64,000 nucleotides of DNA. Origin: Hafnia alvei. Its GTDB lineage: Bacteria > Pseudomonadota > Gammaproteobacteria > Enterobacterales > Enterobacteriaceae. Positions 43,104 to 52,391 of this stretch are shown here, one piece after another. The notes below the pieces were generated by a model. It saw nothing but the letters and a program-made list of their open reading frames with translations. It was not told where the DNA came from and made no database searches. Both the position numbers and the translations under genes were made by a program. The DNA lies in NCBI RefSeq assembly GCF_964063325.1, contig NZ_OZ061315.1, forward strand, positions 806,001-870,000, in the 5' to 3' direction. Within the stretch, counting starts at the first letter, position 1. Each line of letters opens with the position of its first letter.

Positions 43104-43373
43104 GTGAGGAGTAACGTTTGTGGATTTTAGATGTGGTGTAAGGTTTCGAACGCCAGTCACCATCCATACTCCCATGTTTTGGAGGCGTAGGCGTCCGACG
43201 AAAGGTTGCTGGCGCGCAGCCTCTCGACTCTCGCGCTTATCACCGAGTTGCTTGGCCGACCGGTCTCGGAGCGTGTATCCTTGCTGGTGAATCTATAACG
43301 AACTTTTTCAACACGAAAAAAGCAAAACAATATTATTTTTGTTTTTTTCAGGGGTAAGCCTTGGGAGAAAGAG
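43104..43373. other. Unexplained GC-rich intergenic segment between hycI and fdhF
   Basis: About 270 bp upstream of the fdhF activation site. The part at 43150-43290 is richer in GC than usual for this genome's spacers and contains several short self-complementary stretches, but no coding frame or known RNA motif that I can name. A T-rich stretch follows at 43325-43350. Confidence 0.35.
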
Positions 43374-43399
43374 CCGCCGATACAGGGATATATCGGCGG
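43374..43399 (-). terminator. Hairpin after hycI
   Basis: A perfect 9-bp stem CCGCCGATA / TATCGGCGG with an 8-nt loop lies 38 bp after the hycI stop. It is followed leftward by CTCTTTCTCC, so it is a plausible end of the hyc operon. Confidence 0.6.
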
Positions 43400-43437
43400 G
43401 CGGAATCTTGCACATTTCTAACATGGAGTTTGACGGT

Positions 43438-43965
43438 TTACCCTTGGCTACTCACCCCAAACTCATCCTCGTAGGCCACCAGCAGTTCAAATCCGCCCTG
43501 ATCGCCCCAGTTATTCAGACGCTGATAAACGGTTTCAACGGCGTCTTTCACCGGCTGCATCATCGGGGCATAAAATGCGACGATAGCGGGCTGAATACCC
43601 ACAAAGGTGATATCCGGTACATCTTCACGCAGTTGCTCAATCAAATAGCTCAGCGGCAGATTATGGGTAGTGACGATAAACAGCTCGGCAATATCTTTTT
43701 CGTCGATGATGCGGATCTCGCCGGGTTCTAATCCCATTTCGGTGGCATCGACGATGATCAAACGCTCTGGTTTCATCTCACGGATCGCGTGGGAATAACT
43801 TTCCGGCGAAGTGCCTCCGTCGATGACGGCCCAACCAGCGACTGGATGGTCAGTGACCTTTTCGGCCAACAATGGCCCTGCGCCATCGTCACCCATCATG
43901 CTGTTGCCAACGCATAACAATAGATTCTTAACGGGGTGAGCACTCTCTTCTAAAAAACTAGCCAT
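43438..43965 (-). CDS. hycI: HycI, hydrogenase 3 maturation protease
   Basis: Endopeptidase that removes the C-terminal tail of HycE after nickel insertion. The 175-residue protein has the HycI/HyaD-family motifs LLLCVGNSMMGDDGAGPLLA (nickel-binding Asp), VIDGGTSPE, VDATEMGLEPGEIRIID and TTHNLPLSYLIEQL. The N-terminus is about 12 residues longer than E. coli HycI and the C-terminus carries a short extra tail. It overlaps hycH by 8 bp and is the last gene of hycBCDEFGHI. Confidence 0.95.
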   Translation of the reverse strand: MASFLEESAHPVKNLLLCVGNSMMGDDGAGPLLAEKVTDHPVAGWAVIDGGTSPESYSHAIREMKPERLIIVDATEMGLEPGEIRIIDEKDIAELFIVTTHNLPLSYLIEQLREDVPDITFVGIQPAIVAFYAPMMQPVKDAVETVYQRLNNWGDQGGFELLVAYEDEFGVSSQG

Positions 43966-44413
43966 CGCGTCTTTTCACCATCAGATAGATTGCGGGTTCA
44001 TTTTCGATCATCTGCAGCGCAGCGATCAGTGCGTCTGTCCATGTCTGTTCTTGCTCATTCATCTGCGGACGCGCTTTATCTAAAGCGCAGGCCAGCAAAT
44101 GTGTGTGCGTACTATCGATACAGATTTCGCCATAGCGCGGAAGTCCTTCCAGTTTGCGGCGTGCCGTACTCTCTTCCGGCAGCTTGGCTACCCACGCCCG
44201 ATACCCCGTCAGTGGACATTCCAAACAGGTTTTCAGGCAGTCGATCACCCCAAGGTGATGGCCAATCGCGAGGCTGTAATAGATAACTTCTTTCGCTTCC
44301 TGCGGAGTTCTGTCCTCATCTTCCTTTTTTTGCACGAATTTACGGCTAAGGGAGTAGAACACAACCATCGGGTCTTGTTCGTGATAAGGCTGATGACGGG
44401 CGTGGTCAGTCAT
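43958..44413 (-). CDS. hycH: HycH, formate hydrogenlyase assembly protein
   Basis: A 151-residue soluble protein required for maturation of the hydrogenase-3 large subunit; its precise role is not settled. The segments VVFYSLSRKFVQKKEDEDRT and EVIYYSLAIGHHLGVIDCLK are characteristic of the family. Cys residues in CLKTCLECPL may bind a metal, which is inference. It overlaps hycG by one base and hycI by 8 bp. Confidence 0.93.
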   Translation of the reverse strand: MTDHARHQPYHEQDPMVVFYSLSRKFVQKKEDEDRTPQEAKEVIYYSLAIGHHLGVIDCLKTCLECPLTGYRAWVAKLPEESTARRKLEGLPRYGEICIDSTHTHLLACALDKARPQMNEQEQTWTDALIAALQMIENEPAIYLMVKRRDG

Positions 44414-45237
44414 TAGAAATTGCCTCCGCGAGCAGCATCATGGCACACCGCCTGCAGGCGAGAGATGATCTCGGTTAGGCGAGGATCATTTTCGTGCGCT
44501 AAAAATTGCGCCACGCGTGCTTCAACGGTGAGATCGTTTTGCTGAGCGAGAAGATCCATAAACTTATCGGCGATCTGGCGGCCATAGCGATAACCTGACA
44601 TACGACGCGCTTCACGATCGATCATAACGCGCAGCTGCTGTGGGATCGCCGGATGCAAGATGGCAGCCTGCTCATCTTCAGCCTGCTGGTGGTGTTCGCC
44701 TTTCAGTTTTTGATCGAGCAAACCCAAAGCCATGGCAAAACCATAAATGGTGGCGGCAGGGGTTGGCGGGCAACCTGGGATGTAAACGTCAACTGGAACA
44801 ATTTTGTCCGTGCCGCCCCATACGCAGTATAAATCGTGGAAGATCCCACCGCTGCAGCCGCAGGCACCGTAGGAGATCACAATTTTTGGATCCGGTGCGG
44901 ATTCATACGCGCGGATCGCTGGAATACGCATTGAACGGGTCACCGCGCCGGTAAATAGCAAAATATCGGCATGACGCGGCGAAGGAACGACCTTGATCCC
45001 AAAGCGTTCGGTATCAAATAACGGCGTTAGCGCAGAGAAGATTTCGATTTCGCAGCCGTTACAGCCGCCGCAGTCCACGCGGTAAACGTAGGCTGAGCGA
45101 CGAATATCCTTCAGCAGCGTGCTTTTAAGTTTAGCAATCTGCTCATCGACGGTGATGGGTACCGGTAAACCGTTGGCGTCGCGTGGGCCGATAATCGGTG
45201 AGCCATCGGCTGGCTGTTGAGTAATGATTTGGCTCAT
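44413..45237 (-). CDS. hycG: HycG, hydrogenase 3 small subunit
   Basis: NuoB-like subunit that carries the 4Fe-4S cluster proximal to the NiFe site. Ligands are visible in VDCGGCNGCEIEIF, SYGACGCSGG and IPGCPPTPA. The protein is 274 residues, about 20 longer than the E. coli version because of an N-terminal extension (MSQIITQQPADGSP) and a His-rich insert near GEHHQQAEDEQ. Starts overlapping hycF by 4 bp. Confidence 0.96.
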   Translation of the reverse strand: MSQIITQQPADGSPIIGPRDANGLPVPITVDEQIAKLKSTLLKDIRRSAYVYRVDCGGCNGCEIEIFSALTPLFDTERFGIKVVPSPRHADILLFTGAVTRSMRIPAIRAYESAPDPKIVISYGACGCSGGIFHDLYCVWGGTDKIVPVDVYIPGCPPTPAATIYGFAMALGLLDQKLKGEHHQQAEDEQAAILHPAIPQQLRVMIDREARRMSGYRYGRQIADKFMDLLAQQNDLTVEARVAQFLAHENDPRLTEIISRLQAVCHDAARGGNF

Positions 45238-45791
45238 TGTGCCGCCTCCTGTGTCAGGTGACGTCCAAGCGTGATACGTGCTGAGTGGGTAATGTTGTTT
45301 TTACGCTTACAGTTGGGGCAAGTTTCAAACTGCGAGCGGCGTTCTTCGGCCTGCTCTTCCGTTAAATTGCCCGCCTGAACCAGTAATGCCATAGCGTAGT
45401 CGATCTCTTTTTGTGCCGCGTAAGGCGCACCACATTCAACGCAGTTGCAGACTTTGAACTCAGCGGTTTGGAACAGATCGCTTTTGTTCCATACCGCCAT
45501 TTCAAACTCTTGTGACAATTTGATAGCCGTCGTTGGGCACACTTCTTCACAGCGCGCGCAGAAAATACAGCGGCCAAGATGTAATGCCCAAGTGCGCGTA
45601 CCTTCACGCGCATCGGTTTCCATGGTTAGCGCATTGGCCGGACAAGCGGCAGTGCATGCGCCACAGGCGATGCACTGTTCTGGATTGTATTCAGGTTTCC
45701 CGCGAAAGTTCGGATCAACCTGCATTGGCTTGGCGGGATAAGCCACCGTCGCATTGCGATGCTTAAACGCCGTTTTTAATAATTTCAGCAT
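45234..45791 (-). CDS. hycF: HycF, 4Fe-4S ferredoxin-like subunit
   Basis: NuoI-like electron-transfer subunit of FHL. The 185-residue protein has two ferredoxin motifs (CIACGACTAACP and CIFCARCEEVCP) binding two 4Fe-4S clusters. A further Cys set near the C-terminus (CNCVECGAPY and CPNCKR) suggests a zinc or extra metal site. It lies 16 bp after hycE. Confidence 0.95.
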   Translation of the reverse strand: MLKLLKTAFKHRNATVAYPAKPMQVDPNFRGKPEYNPEQCIACGACTAACPANALTMETDAREGTRTWALHLGRCIFCARCEEVCPTTAIKLSQEFEMAVWNKSDLFQTAEFKVCNCVECGAPYAAQKEIDYAMALLVQAGNLTEEQAEERRSQFETCPNCKRKNNITHSARITLGRHLTQEAAQ

Positions 45792-45807
45792 GGGTATTCT
45801 CCTGACC

Positions 45808-47511
45808 TTACTTCAGCGGTGAGTCTTTGCGTTCCAGACCATAGCGCTCGATTTCTTTGTACGGCACGGTAACGGACTTGCGTTTACGCACGTCGACCAG
45901 CGTTACGCGGTCGGTACAGGAGTAGCAAGGGTCAAGGCTGCCGATGATTAATGGTGCATCGGATACCGTGTTGCCTCGCAGCATGTAGCGCAGCGTTGGC
46001 CAGTTAGAGTAGGTGGCCGCACGGCAGCGCCAGCGATAGAGTTTCTGGTTATCACCGGTCATCGACCAGTGAATATCGTCGCCGCGTGGCGCTTCAGAGA
46101 AGCCCAGTGCGAAACGGTTTGGAATATAGGTGAAGCCTTCAACGGCCAGCGGGCCACCCGGCAAATTATCTAAACCGAAGTCGATCATATTCAGCGCGGT
46201 GAAGACTTCGTTGACGCGCACTTTGACGCGGGAAATCACGTCGCAGCCGGTTTCAGTGTGAATTTCCATTGGCAGCAGATCGTAACCCGCGAACGGATGA
46301 TCCACACGGGTATCACGGGCATGGCCGCTGGCGCGGATCATTGGACCCACGTTGCTGAAATCACGCGCGATCTGTGGATCTAAACGACCCACGCCCACGG
46401 TACGCTGTTCCATATTTGGCGTGCTGAACAGGATATCAACCAGCGTTTTCACTTCGGCACGCATTTCAGCGGCCAGTTTGCGGGTTTGGATCATGTCGTC
46501 TTTCAGCAGATCGCGACGGATACCGCCGATCAGATTTAGACCGTAGGTTTTACGTGCGCCGGTGAGGATTTCCGCCATTTTCATGGATTTTTCACGCACG
46601 CGGAAGAACTGCATAAAGCCGGAGTCAAAGCCGACGAAGTGGCACGATAAACCGAGGTTCAGCAGATGACTGTGTAAACGTTCGACTTCCAGCAGAATAG
46701 AACGAATAGCCTGTGCACGCTCAGGAACCTGAATGCCCATCGCGTTTTCTACCGAAGAGGTGTACGCAGTGCTGTGTGCAAAGCCACAGATGCCGCAAAC
46801 ACGGTCAGACAGGAAGGTCACTTCGTTATAACCCATGCGGGTTTCAGCCAGTTTTTCCATGCCGCGATGGACGTAGAAAAGACGATAGTCGGCATCTACG
46901 ATATCTTCACCGTCAACGAACAAACGGAAATGACCCGGTTCGTCAGAGGTGATGTGCAGTGGTCCGATAGGGACAATTTTGCCACTTTTGCTTTCGTTGA
47001 TGAACGGATAGGTTTCAACGTCGGTGGTTGGCGCCGGACGCTGACGATAGTCCATTGAGTCTTTGCGCAGCGGATACAGCTCATCTGGCCAATCATCTGG
47101 CAGCACCAGACGGCGCTCATCGGGCAATCCTACCGGGATTAAACCGTACATATCACGCACTTCGCGCTCGCCCCAAACGGCAGCCGGTACGCGAGGGGTA
47201 ACAGACGGGAACTCTAGCGTTCTCTCATCGACCAGCGCTTTTACAGTGATCCAACATTTGGTGCCGGTTTCCATAGAGAGCACGTAGTACACCGCATAGC
47301 TGCCGCACAGTGGACGTTCGTCATTGCCGAACAGAACCGATAGCCAACCGCCTTGTTTGTAATACAGAAACTCAACCACTTCCGGCAACATATTGGTTTT
47401 AATGGTGATGGTTGCCTGAGTGTCTGTCTGCCAGCTTTCGTCCAGAATCGCTGAAGGGAACTGCTGACGCAGTTCCTGAATGTAATGTTGACCTATTTTT
47501 TGCTGATTCAT
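45808..47511 (-). CDS. hycE: HycE, hydrogenase 3 large subunit (NiFe)
   Basis: Catalytic subunit producing H2. The N-terminal NuoC-like part (about residues 1-170) is followed by the NuoD-like NiFe domain with the nickel motifs RVCGICGFAHS and, near the end, DPCYSCTDR, after which the tail is cut by HycI. The 567-residue length fits E. coli HycE (569). I chose ATG 47511; the frame can be extended to a TTG at 47589, but this overlaps hycD and does not match the family start MNQQKIGQHY. Fourth gene of hycB-I. Confidence 0.96.
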   Translation of the reverse strand: MNQQKIGQHYIQELRQQFPSAILDESWQTDTQATITIKTNMLPEVVEFLYYKQGGWLSVLFGNDERPLCGSYAVYYVLSMETGTKCWITVKALVDERTLEFPSVTPRVPAAVWGEREVRDMYGLIPVGLPDERRLVLPDDWPDELYPLRKDSMDYRQRPAPTTDVETYPFINESKSGKIVPIGPLHITSDEPGHFRLFVDGEDIVDADYRLFYVHRGMEKLAETRMGYNEVTFLSDRVCGICGFAHSTAYTSSVENAMGIQVPERAQAIRSILLEVERLHSHLLNLGLSCHFVGFDSGFMQFFRVREKSMKMAEILTGARKTYGLNLIGGIRRDLLKDDMIQTRKLAAEMRAEVKTLVDILFSTPNMEQRTVGVGRLDPQIARDFSNVGPMIRASGHARDTRVDHPFAGYDLLPMEIHTETGCDVISRVKVRVNEVFTALNMIDFGLDNLPGGPLAVEGFTYIPNRFALGFSEAPRGDDIHWSMTGDNQKLYRWRCRAATYSNWPTLRYMLRGNTVSDAPLIIGSLDPCYSCTDRVTLVDVRKRKSVTVPYKEIERYGLERKDSPLK

Positions 47512-47581
47512 AAACCGTGATGCCCCGTAAGCTGAGAGGGTGAAATAGTGAGTAGGTGAGCGAAGGTTGTCATAACCGGCC

Positions 47582-48517
47582 TCACGCAATTAACCATGAT
47601 AAGAACGCCATTGCCGCCAGACCGAAACCGGCCCAACTGGTGTAAGACGTTTTCAGGAAGCGCAAACGGGCAACGCTGTTTTCAAACAGGGCGATAAGGG
47701 CAATCCCAACCAGCAGTTTGATAAAGGCAACCACGATCGCCAGAACCAAAGCACCCGCGCTGAAAGTGGCCATTTGGCCCCAAGGGACAAAGACGCCGAT
47801 GAAGAGTTGCAGAACAACCAACTGCTTAAGGCTGATACCTAATTTCAGAACGGCAAACGCCGAGCCGGAATATTCGGTCAACGGGCCTTCCTGCAATTCT
47901 TGTTCGGCTTCGGCCATATCGAAGGGCAGTTTGCCCATTTCGATAAAGGTGGCAAATGCACAGGCCAGAAGTGCTAGCACCAGAGCCAGTGAGGAATTCA
48001 CATCCCAGTTCAGAACGTGGAAACTCATCACACCCAGATTGGTTGAACCCGCTAATAGCGCGGTAACCCAAAGGCCTAGCATCAGAATCGGTTCAACTAA
48101 AATGCCCAGCATGGATTCACGGCTCGCGCCGATGCCGGTAAAGGTACTTCCGGTGTCTAGACCTGCAATTGCAAAGAAGAAACGCGCAACGGCAAACAGA
48201 TACACCACGGTAATCAAATCGCCAATCGGCGATAGCGGACTGATAACGGTGACAATCGGCAGGGCAGTCGCGATGGTGAGCATGGTGCCAACCATCACAT
48301 AAGGCATCATCTGGAAGAACACGCCCGAAGCCGCTGGCGAAATATTTTGTCGTCTAAACAGTTTAAAAATATCGCGGTAGTCCTGAAAAATATCAGGGCC
48401 GCTGCGGCTGTGTATTTTGGCTCGCAGCACGCGGGAAATTCCGCTAAATAACGGAGCCAGCGCCAACAGGGCTAAAGCCTGAATCAACGCTAGCGCAAGG
48501 ATAGAAAGCGAACTCAT
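47582..48517 (-). CDS. hycD: HycD, membrane subunit
   Basis: NuoH-like integral membrane protein of 311 residues that anchors HycG/HycE. It shows about eight hydrophobic helices and the conserved loop MGKLPFDMAEAEQELQEGPL, with FRRQNISPA at the N-terminal cytosolic loop. It lies 10 bp after hycC; the longer hycE frame would overlap it. As in all FHL membrane arms, ion translocation is possible but not evident from sequence. Confidence 0.95.
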   Translation of the reverse strand: MSSLSILALALIQALALLALAPLFSGISRVLRAKIHSRSGPDIFQDYRDIFKLFRRQNISPAASGVFFQMMPYVMVGTMLTIATALPIVTVISPLSPIGDLITVVYLFAVARFFFAIAGLDTGSTFTGIGASRESMLGILVEPILMLGLWVTALLAGSTNLGVMSFHVLNWDVNSSLALVLALLACAFATFIEMGKLPFDMAEAEQELQEGPLTEYSGSAFAVLKLGISLKQLVVLQLFIGVFVPWGQMATFSAGALVLAIVVAFIKLLVGIALIALFENSVARLRFLKTSYTSWAGFGLAAMAFLSWLIA

Positions 48518-48527
48518 GTCATTCTCC

Positions 48528-50435
48528 TCAGGCGAAAATCGCCACTAGCAGCAGGGCGAGTTCAATCACCGCTAACGCTGGATAAACGCGCATTGCACCG
48601 TCACGCAGCAGACCACCGAACAGAGGCGCGGGGTTGCAAACTTTACGTAGGCGATAGATCGGGGCAAACATCACGCGCAAAGGCTGAGCGAAGCCGGTTG
48701 CCGTAACCACCATTTCCGCTTCGTGGCCATAACCACAGGCCCATGCATCGCCGTGGCTACGGCGTGGCAGGCGTGAGTTTTTGTACATCCCCACGAGCAG
48801 CATTGGCAGAATCGGGAAGGCCAACAGCAGAATGGCGATCATCGGTGTTGAAAGCAGGGTGGTATTGGTGGTGCCAGAAATCATCACCGCGCCCTGTGTC
48901 ATCTGATGTGGATCGAGCATCAAGCCCAGTGAGCCTGCTGCCATTTGCAGCATATATGGCAGAACCCAAGGTGCGCCGATACCAAATGCCAAGCAGCCAA
49001 TTGCTAACAATACCGGAGAGAACAGCATGGAAGCGGGTGCGCAGCCTGCATTCGCTGCACCTTCACTGCGCGGTGCTCCTAAGAACGTTACGCCGAAGAT
49101 TTTCGCCACACACATCACGGCGAGCGCACCGGTGATGGCTAGAACCACCATCACCAGCGGAGCGATAATTCGCATGCTCACCGCGGAAGAGTGGCTCAGA
49201 GAGAATAGGGATTGGTAGGTGAACCATTCGCTGACGAAGCCATTAAGCGGGGGAAGTGCCGCCATCGACATCAGGCCAATTAACATCGCCGTGGCGGTTA
49301 ACGGCATACGGCGCGCGACGCCGCCCAGTTTCTCGATATCTTTCGCACCGGTGCTGCGGATAACTGCTCCGGCGCCGAGGAACAGCACGCCTTTAAACAG
49401 CGTGTGGTTAACCATATGGAACAGACCAGCCATCAAACCGAGTACCGCCAGCGTAGGTTTACCCAGCGCTAAACCGAGCACACAGGCGGAAAGACCCAGC
49501 AGAATAATGCCGATGTTTTCTACGGTGTGATAAGCCAACAGGCGCTTGATATCGTGCTCCATCAGCGCGTACAAACCACCGATAAAGGCGGTTAACGCCC
49601 CGACGATCATCAACGCGGCGCCCCACCACAGCTGCGGCATACCTAGCCAGTCGATGCTCAGTTTCAGTAAACCAAACAGGCCGACTTTCAGCATCACGGA
49701 AGAAATCAGCGTGGCTGCATGGCTTGGTGCGCTGGAGTGAACCTGTGGGATCCAGCCGTGAAGCGGAACTAAACCAGAAACGATGCCAAAGCCCAGTAAG
49801 CCCAGCACAAAGACCCATGAGGCTAAGCCGTGGCTCAGGCTTGCCAGATGGAATTCGCTTAACGCCAGCGTGCCGCTATGACGGTAGATAATCCAGAATG
49901 CGGCGATGATAAGCACAGTGCCTAAACGCGACATCAGCCAATATAAGCTGGCTGCCTTACGCGCTTTGGCATCCTGCGACTGCCACACTAGCAACGCGGT
50001 GAACAGCGTCATCAGCTCCAACAACGCAACGAAGATAACGGCGTTATCGGTTAGCACTAGTAGGCTGATGGCAGCGCTCAACAGGTTCATCAAGCAACCA
50101 ATCAGCGCGGCTTTTTTCGGGGCATAACCCTTGAGATAGCTAAATGCATAAACGCCGCACAGCAGGCTCACTACCGAGGTCAGCAGCAGCATCAGGCTGT
50201 TGAGCGTACTGAACAGCACCGGCGTGTGATTAAACAGGTTAGCGCTAACGATTTCAGGGGTAAACGCCAGCCCTTGGCAAGCACTCCAGGTTCCGGCAAC
50301 GCCCGCAACCAATGCACCTAGCGCTGCAACGCGAGCGCCAATCCAGCCTGAACCTGTTGCACCTAATAGCAACGCCAGTATGGCTGAAATAAGATAGATG
50401 CTGAGCGCGAAGCTCAATAATTCAACGGTATTCAT
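48528..50435 (-). CDS. hycC: HycC, membrane subunit (NuoL/Mrp antiporter-like)
   Basis: A 635-residue protein with about 14-16 transmembrane helices, related to NuoL/NuoM. The conserved region GFGIVSGLVPLHGWIPQVHS and the segments KVGLFGLLKLSID and AYHTVENIGIILLG carry the Lys/Glu/His residues of this family's proton channel. The product is about 27 residues longer than E. coli HycC. It overlaps hycB by 4 bp. Confidence 0.95.
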   Translation of the reverse strand: MNTVELLSFALSIYLISAILALLLGATGSGWIGARVAALGALVAGVAGTWSACQGLAFTPEIVSANLFNHTPVLFSTLNSLMLLLTSVVSLLCGVYAFSYLKGYAPKKAALIGCLMNLLSAAISLLVLTDNAVIFVALLELMTLFTALLVWQSQDAKARKAASLYWLMSRLGTVLIIAAFWIIYRHSGTLALSEFHLASLSHGLASWVFVLGLLGFGIVSGLVPLHGWIPQVHSSAPSHAATLISSVMLKVGLFGLLKLSIDWLGMPQLWWGAALMIVGALTAFIGGLYALMEHDIKRLLAYHTVENIGIILLGLSACVLGLALGKPTLAVLGLMAGLFHMVNHTLFKGVLFLGAGAVIRSTGAKDIEKLGGVARRMPLTATAMLIGLMSMAALPPLNGFVSEWFTYQSLFSLSHSSAVSMRIIAPLVMVVLAITGALAVMCVAKIFGVTFLGAPRSEGAANAGCAPASMLFSPVLLAIGCLAFGIGAPWVLPYMLQMAAGSLGLMLDPHQMTQGAVMISGTTNTTLLSTPMIAILLLAFPILPMLLVGMYKNSRLPRRSHGDAWACGYGHEAEMVVTATGFAQPLRVMFAPIYRLRKVCNPAPLFGGLLRDGAMRVYPALAVIELALLLVAIFA

Positions 50436-51046
50436 TGTGCGTCGGACCCCTCTGAGAATGAGCTAAACATCATCAAATCGGCATCCATTGCGTCCATCGC
50501 GTTTTGACGCTTGGCCGCGCTCGCCTGAGACAGTTGGTTATCATCAACTAGCATGATGGCGTGAGTTGGGCAGGCACGAACGCAGGCAGGCCCTTGCTCG
50601 CTGAACTGACATAAATCGCATTTCACTGCGATGCTACGAATACCGGGATACCAATCTAAGAATGGGCTGATGCCGCGTTTGTTTGGCGGTGCAGGCAAGG
50701 CTTTTGGCGTATTGCTGTTGGCTGGAATGTGCAAAGGCTTGCTGCCGTTCATGGTGATAGCACCGAATGGGCAGGCAATACCGCACAGCTTGCAGCTCAC
50801 GCACAGGCTTTCATTCAACTGGATGGCGTCGTCGGTATGGGTAATCGCATTGACCGGGCAAACCTGTGCGCATGGCGCGTCTTCACAGTGATGGCACATG
50901 ACAGGCACAGAATCGTGATTGTCTTTCACCACCACCAGACGCGGCTCAGTCTGCAGGCCATAAGTCTTATGCTCTTCAGAGCACGCGGCCATACAGGTGT
51001 TGCACCCGATACATAATCGGGGATCCGCAATAACAAAGCGGTTCAT
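50432..51046 (-). CDS. hycB: HycB, formate hydrogenlyase 4Fe-4S subunit
   Basis: Electron carrier that docks FdhF to the hydrogenase arm. The 204-residue protein contains four ferredoxin-type clusters (CIGCNTCMAACSEEHK, CHHCEDAPCAQVCP, CVSCKLCGIACP and CDLCQFSEQGPACVRACP). It is the first gene of the hyc operon here, since hycA is elsewhere. A sigma-54 promoter lies 50-65 bp upstream. It is related to HydN, with which it shares the N-terminus MNRFVIADP. Confidence 0.96.
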   Translation of the reverse strand: MNRFVIADPRLCIGCNTCMAACSEEHKTYGLQTEPRLVVVKDNHDSVPVMCHHCEDAPCAQVCPVNAITHTDDAIQLNESLCVSCKLCGIACPFGAITMNGSKPLHIPANSNTPKALPAPPNKRGISPFLDWYPGIRSIAVKCDLCQFSEQGPACVRACPTHAIMLVDDNQLSQASAAKRQNAMDAMDADLMMFSSFSEGSDAQ

Positions 51047-51093
51047 GTTCAGTCCTCTGGTTCAGACTACAAAAAGTAAAATTCCTCCTTGTT

Positions 51094-51111
51094 AAGCACA
51101 AAACGTGCCAG
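51094..51111 (-). promoter_or_regulatory. Sigma-54 promoter of hycBCDEFGHI
   Basis: Minus-strand CTGGCACG-N4-TGTGCTT, GG and GC 10 bp apart (CC 51108-51109, GC 51096-51097 on plus). Confidence 0.9.
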
Positions 51112-51189
51112 TAGATTTTATTTTTAATTTAACCGTTACTTTTCAATTGATTATTAGGTTTTTTGTTGCGGTTTTTGTGTGTCGGAAGT

Positions 51190-51234
51190 GTGTCGCTATC
51201 GACACTTGGAGGAAGGTTCGACATTAGTGTCGAA
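51190..51234 (-). promoter_or_regulatory. Double putative FhlA site for hycB
   Basis: Two palindromes: TTCGACA-ttag-TGTCGAA at 51217-51234 and GTGTCG-ctat-CGACAC at 51190-51205. The second has the half sites in opposite order. They lie 108 and 81 bp upstream of the -24 GG. Confidence 0.75.
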
Positions 51235-51270
51235 GGGGTTACCTACTACAGATTCGGTGATGTTTGGGTA

Positions 51271-51345
51271 ATGACCCCACCCTAACCCTCCCCCTGTGAA
51301 GGGTGTGGTTGGATGGGGGGATTTTCCCCTTGTCAGGGGAGGGGG
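51271..51345. repeat. GC-rich intergenic repeat, related to the one at 19.25 kb
   Basis: Begins with TGACCCCACCCTAACCCTCC and contains the hairpin TCCCCT-TGTC-AGGGGA (51325-51340). The start resembles ACCCCACCCCAACCCTCCCC at 19.25 kb. It ends 8 bp before the ascG-like gene stop and could terminate that transcript. Confidence 0.65.
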
Positions 51346-51353
51346 AATACACA

Positions 51354-52352
51354 TTATTTTCGGTTGATGACCGACTCTCTCACCTTCAATTCGCCCACAA
51401 ACGGCTCTACTGGCTCAACGATTTCGCCGTTGCTCAAGCGCAGCGCTTGCTGAATTGCGGTAGAAATCATTTTATCGATAGGTAAATACACCGTAGAAAG
51501 CGGTGGCTGTAAATATTCCGCGCTAGGCTCATCATCAAACCCAAACAGAGAAACATCTTCAGGAACGCGTTTTCCAGCTTGATGGAGCGCGCGCAAAGCG
51601 CCGATGGCCATATCGTCATTGCAGGCGAATAGGGCGGTAAAGGATGGGTTCTTTGCGAGAAGTTCGCAACAGGCGCGGTATCCGCCTGCGATGCTGCTAT
51701 CGCTAAAGGCAACGCAATCGTCGTGATAGGCGATGTGGTTTTGCTCTAATGCTTCTCGATAGCCTGCCAATCGCAACTGCCCCGTTGGGGTATCTATTGG
51801 TGCAGTGATACACGCGATATTTTGGTGGCCACGAGCAATTAGATAGTTGACCACTTCGCTGGCTGCCTGCTGCTGTTCGAAGAAAACACAACGCTCGCGA
51901 GCCTGAGGCAAATCGCGGTTGATCACCATCAGCGCAGGGTGCTGGCTGATTAACTGCATCAGCGCAGGCTCTTCCATAAAACGCGTATAGAGAATGATGG
52001 CATCGCAGCGACGATCTATCAGCAGTCGAACGGCTTCAAGTTCGCCTTCTGGTGTGTCATGACCATCGGTAACGATCATGTGTTTACCGCTCGCTTCGAT
52101 AAGCTGAGCAGCTTGGCGCAGCAGCCGGCCAAAATAAGGGCCATCAAAGTTAGAGATGACTAAACCAATGGTATTAGAGGTCTGATTCGCCAATGCTTGC
52201 GCCAGCAGATTGGGGCGATAGCCCAACTCTTCGACCGCTTTAAATACCGCAACGCGCGTGCTCTCTTTAACCTGACCGGTATTATTTAATACTCGGGAAA
52301 CAGTGGCCTTGGAGACGCCAGCCTGTCGCGATACATCCAGCATGGTTATCAT
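51354..52352 (-). CDS. ascG: LacI-family repressor, AscG-like
   Basis: A 332-residue LacI/GalR-type repressor: N-terminal HTH (MITMLDVSRQAGVSKATVSRV) and hinge, then a periplasmic-binding-protein-like sensor domain. Its N-terminus and overall pattern are closest to E. coli AscG, the repressor of the cellobiose/arbutin-salicin asc operon. In E. coli ascG neighbours hydN and hycI, which supports the name. Here no ascFB genes are present. It follows galR by 39 bp on the same strand and may be cotranscribed. The inducing sugar is unknown. Confidence 0.65.
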   Translation of the reverse strand: MITMLDVSRQAGVSKATVSRVLNNTGQVKESTRVAVFKAVEELGYRPNLLAQALANQTSNTIGLVISNFDGPYFGRLLRQAAQLIEASGKHMIVTDGHDTPEGELEAVRLLIDRRCDAIILYTRFMEEPALMQLISQHPALMVINRDLPQARERCVFFEQQQAASEVVNYLIARGHQNIACITAPIDTPTGQLRLAGYREALEQNHIAYHDDCVAFSDSSIAGGYRACCELLAKNPSFTALFACNDDMAIGALRALHQAGKRVPEDVSLFGFDDEPSAEYLQPPLSTVYLPIDKMISTAIQQALRLSNGEIVEPVEPFVGELKVRESVINRK

Positions 52353-52391
52353 GAGTACCTTCCCTGCATTGTTCGCAAAACCTAGAGTCTA

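Noticed and set aside
43115..43165. Minus-strand stretch GGTGACTGGCGTTCGAAACC resembling a sequencing adapter or ERIC core
   Set aside because: The match is short and partial; neither a full adapter nor the ERIC inverted repeat is present.
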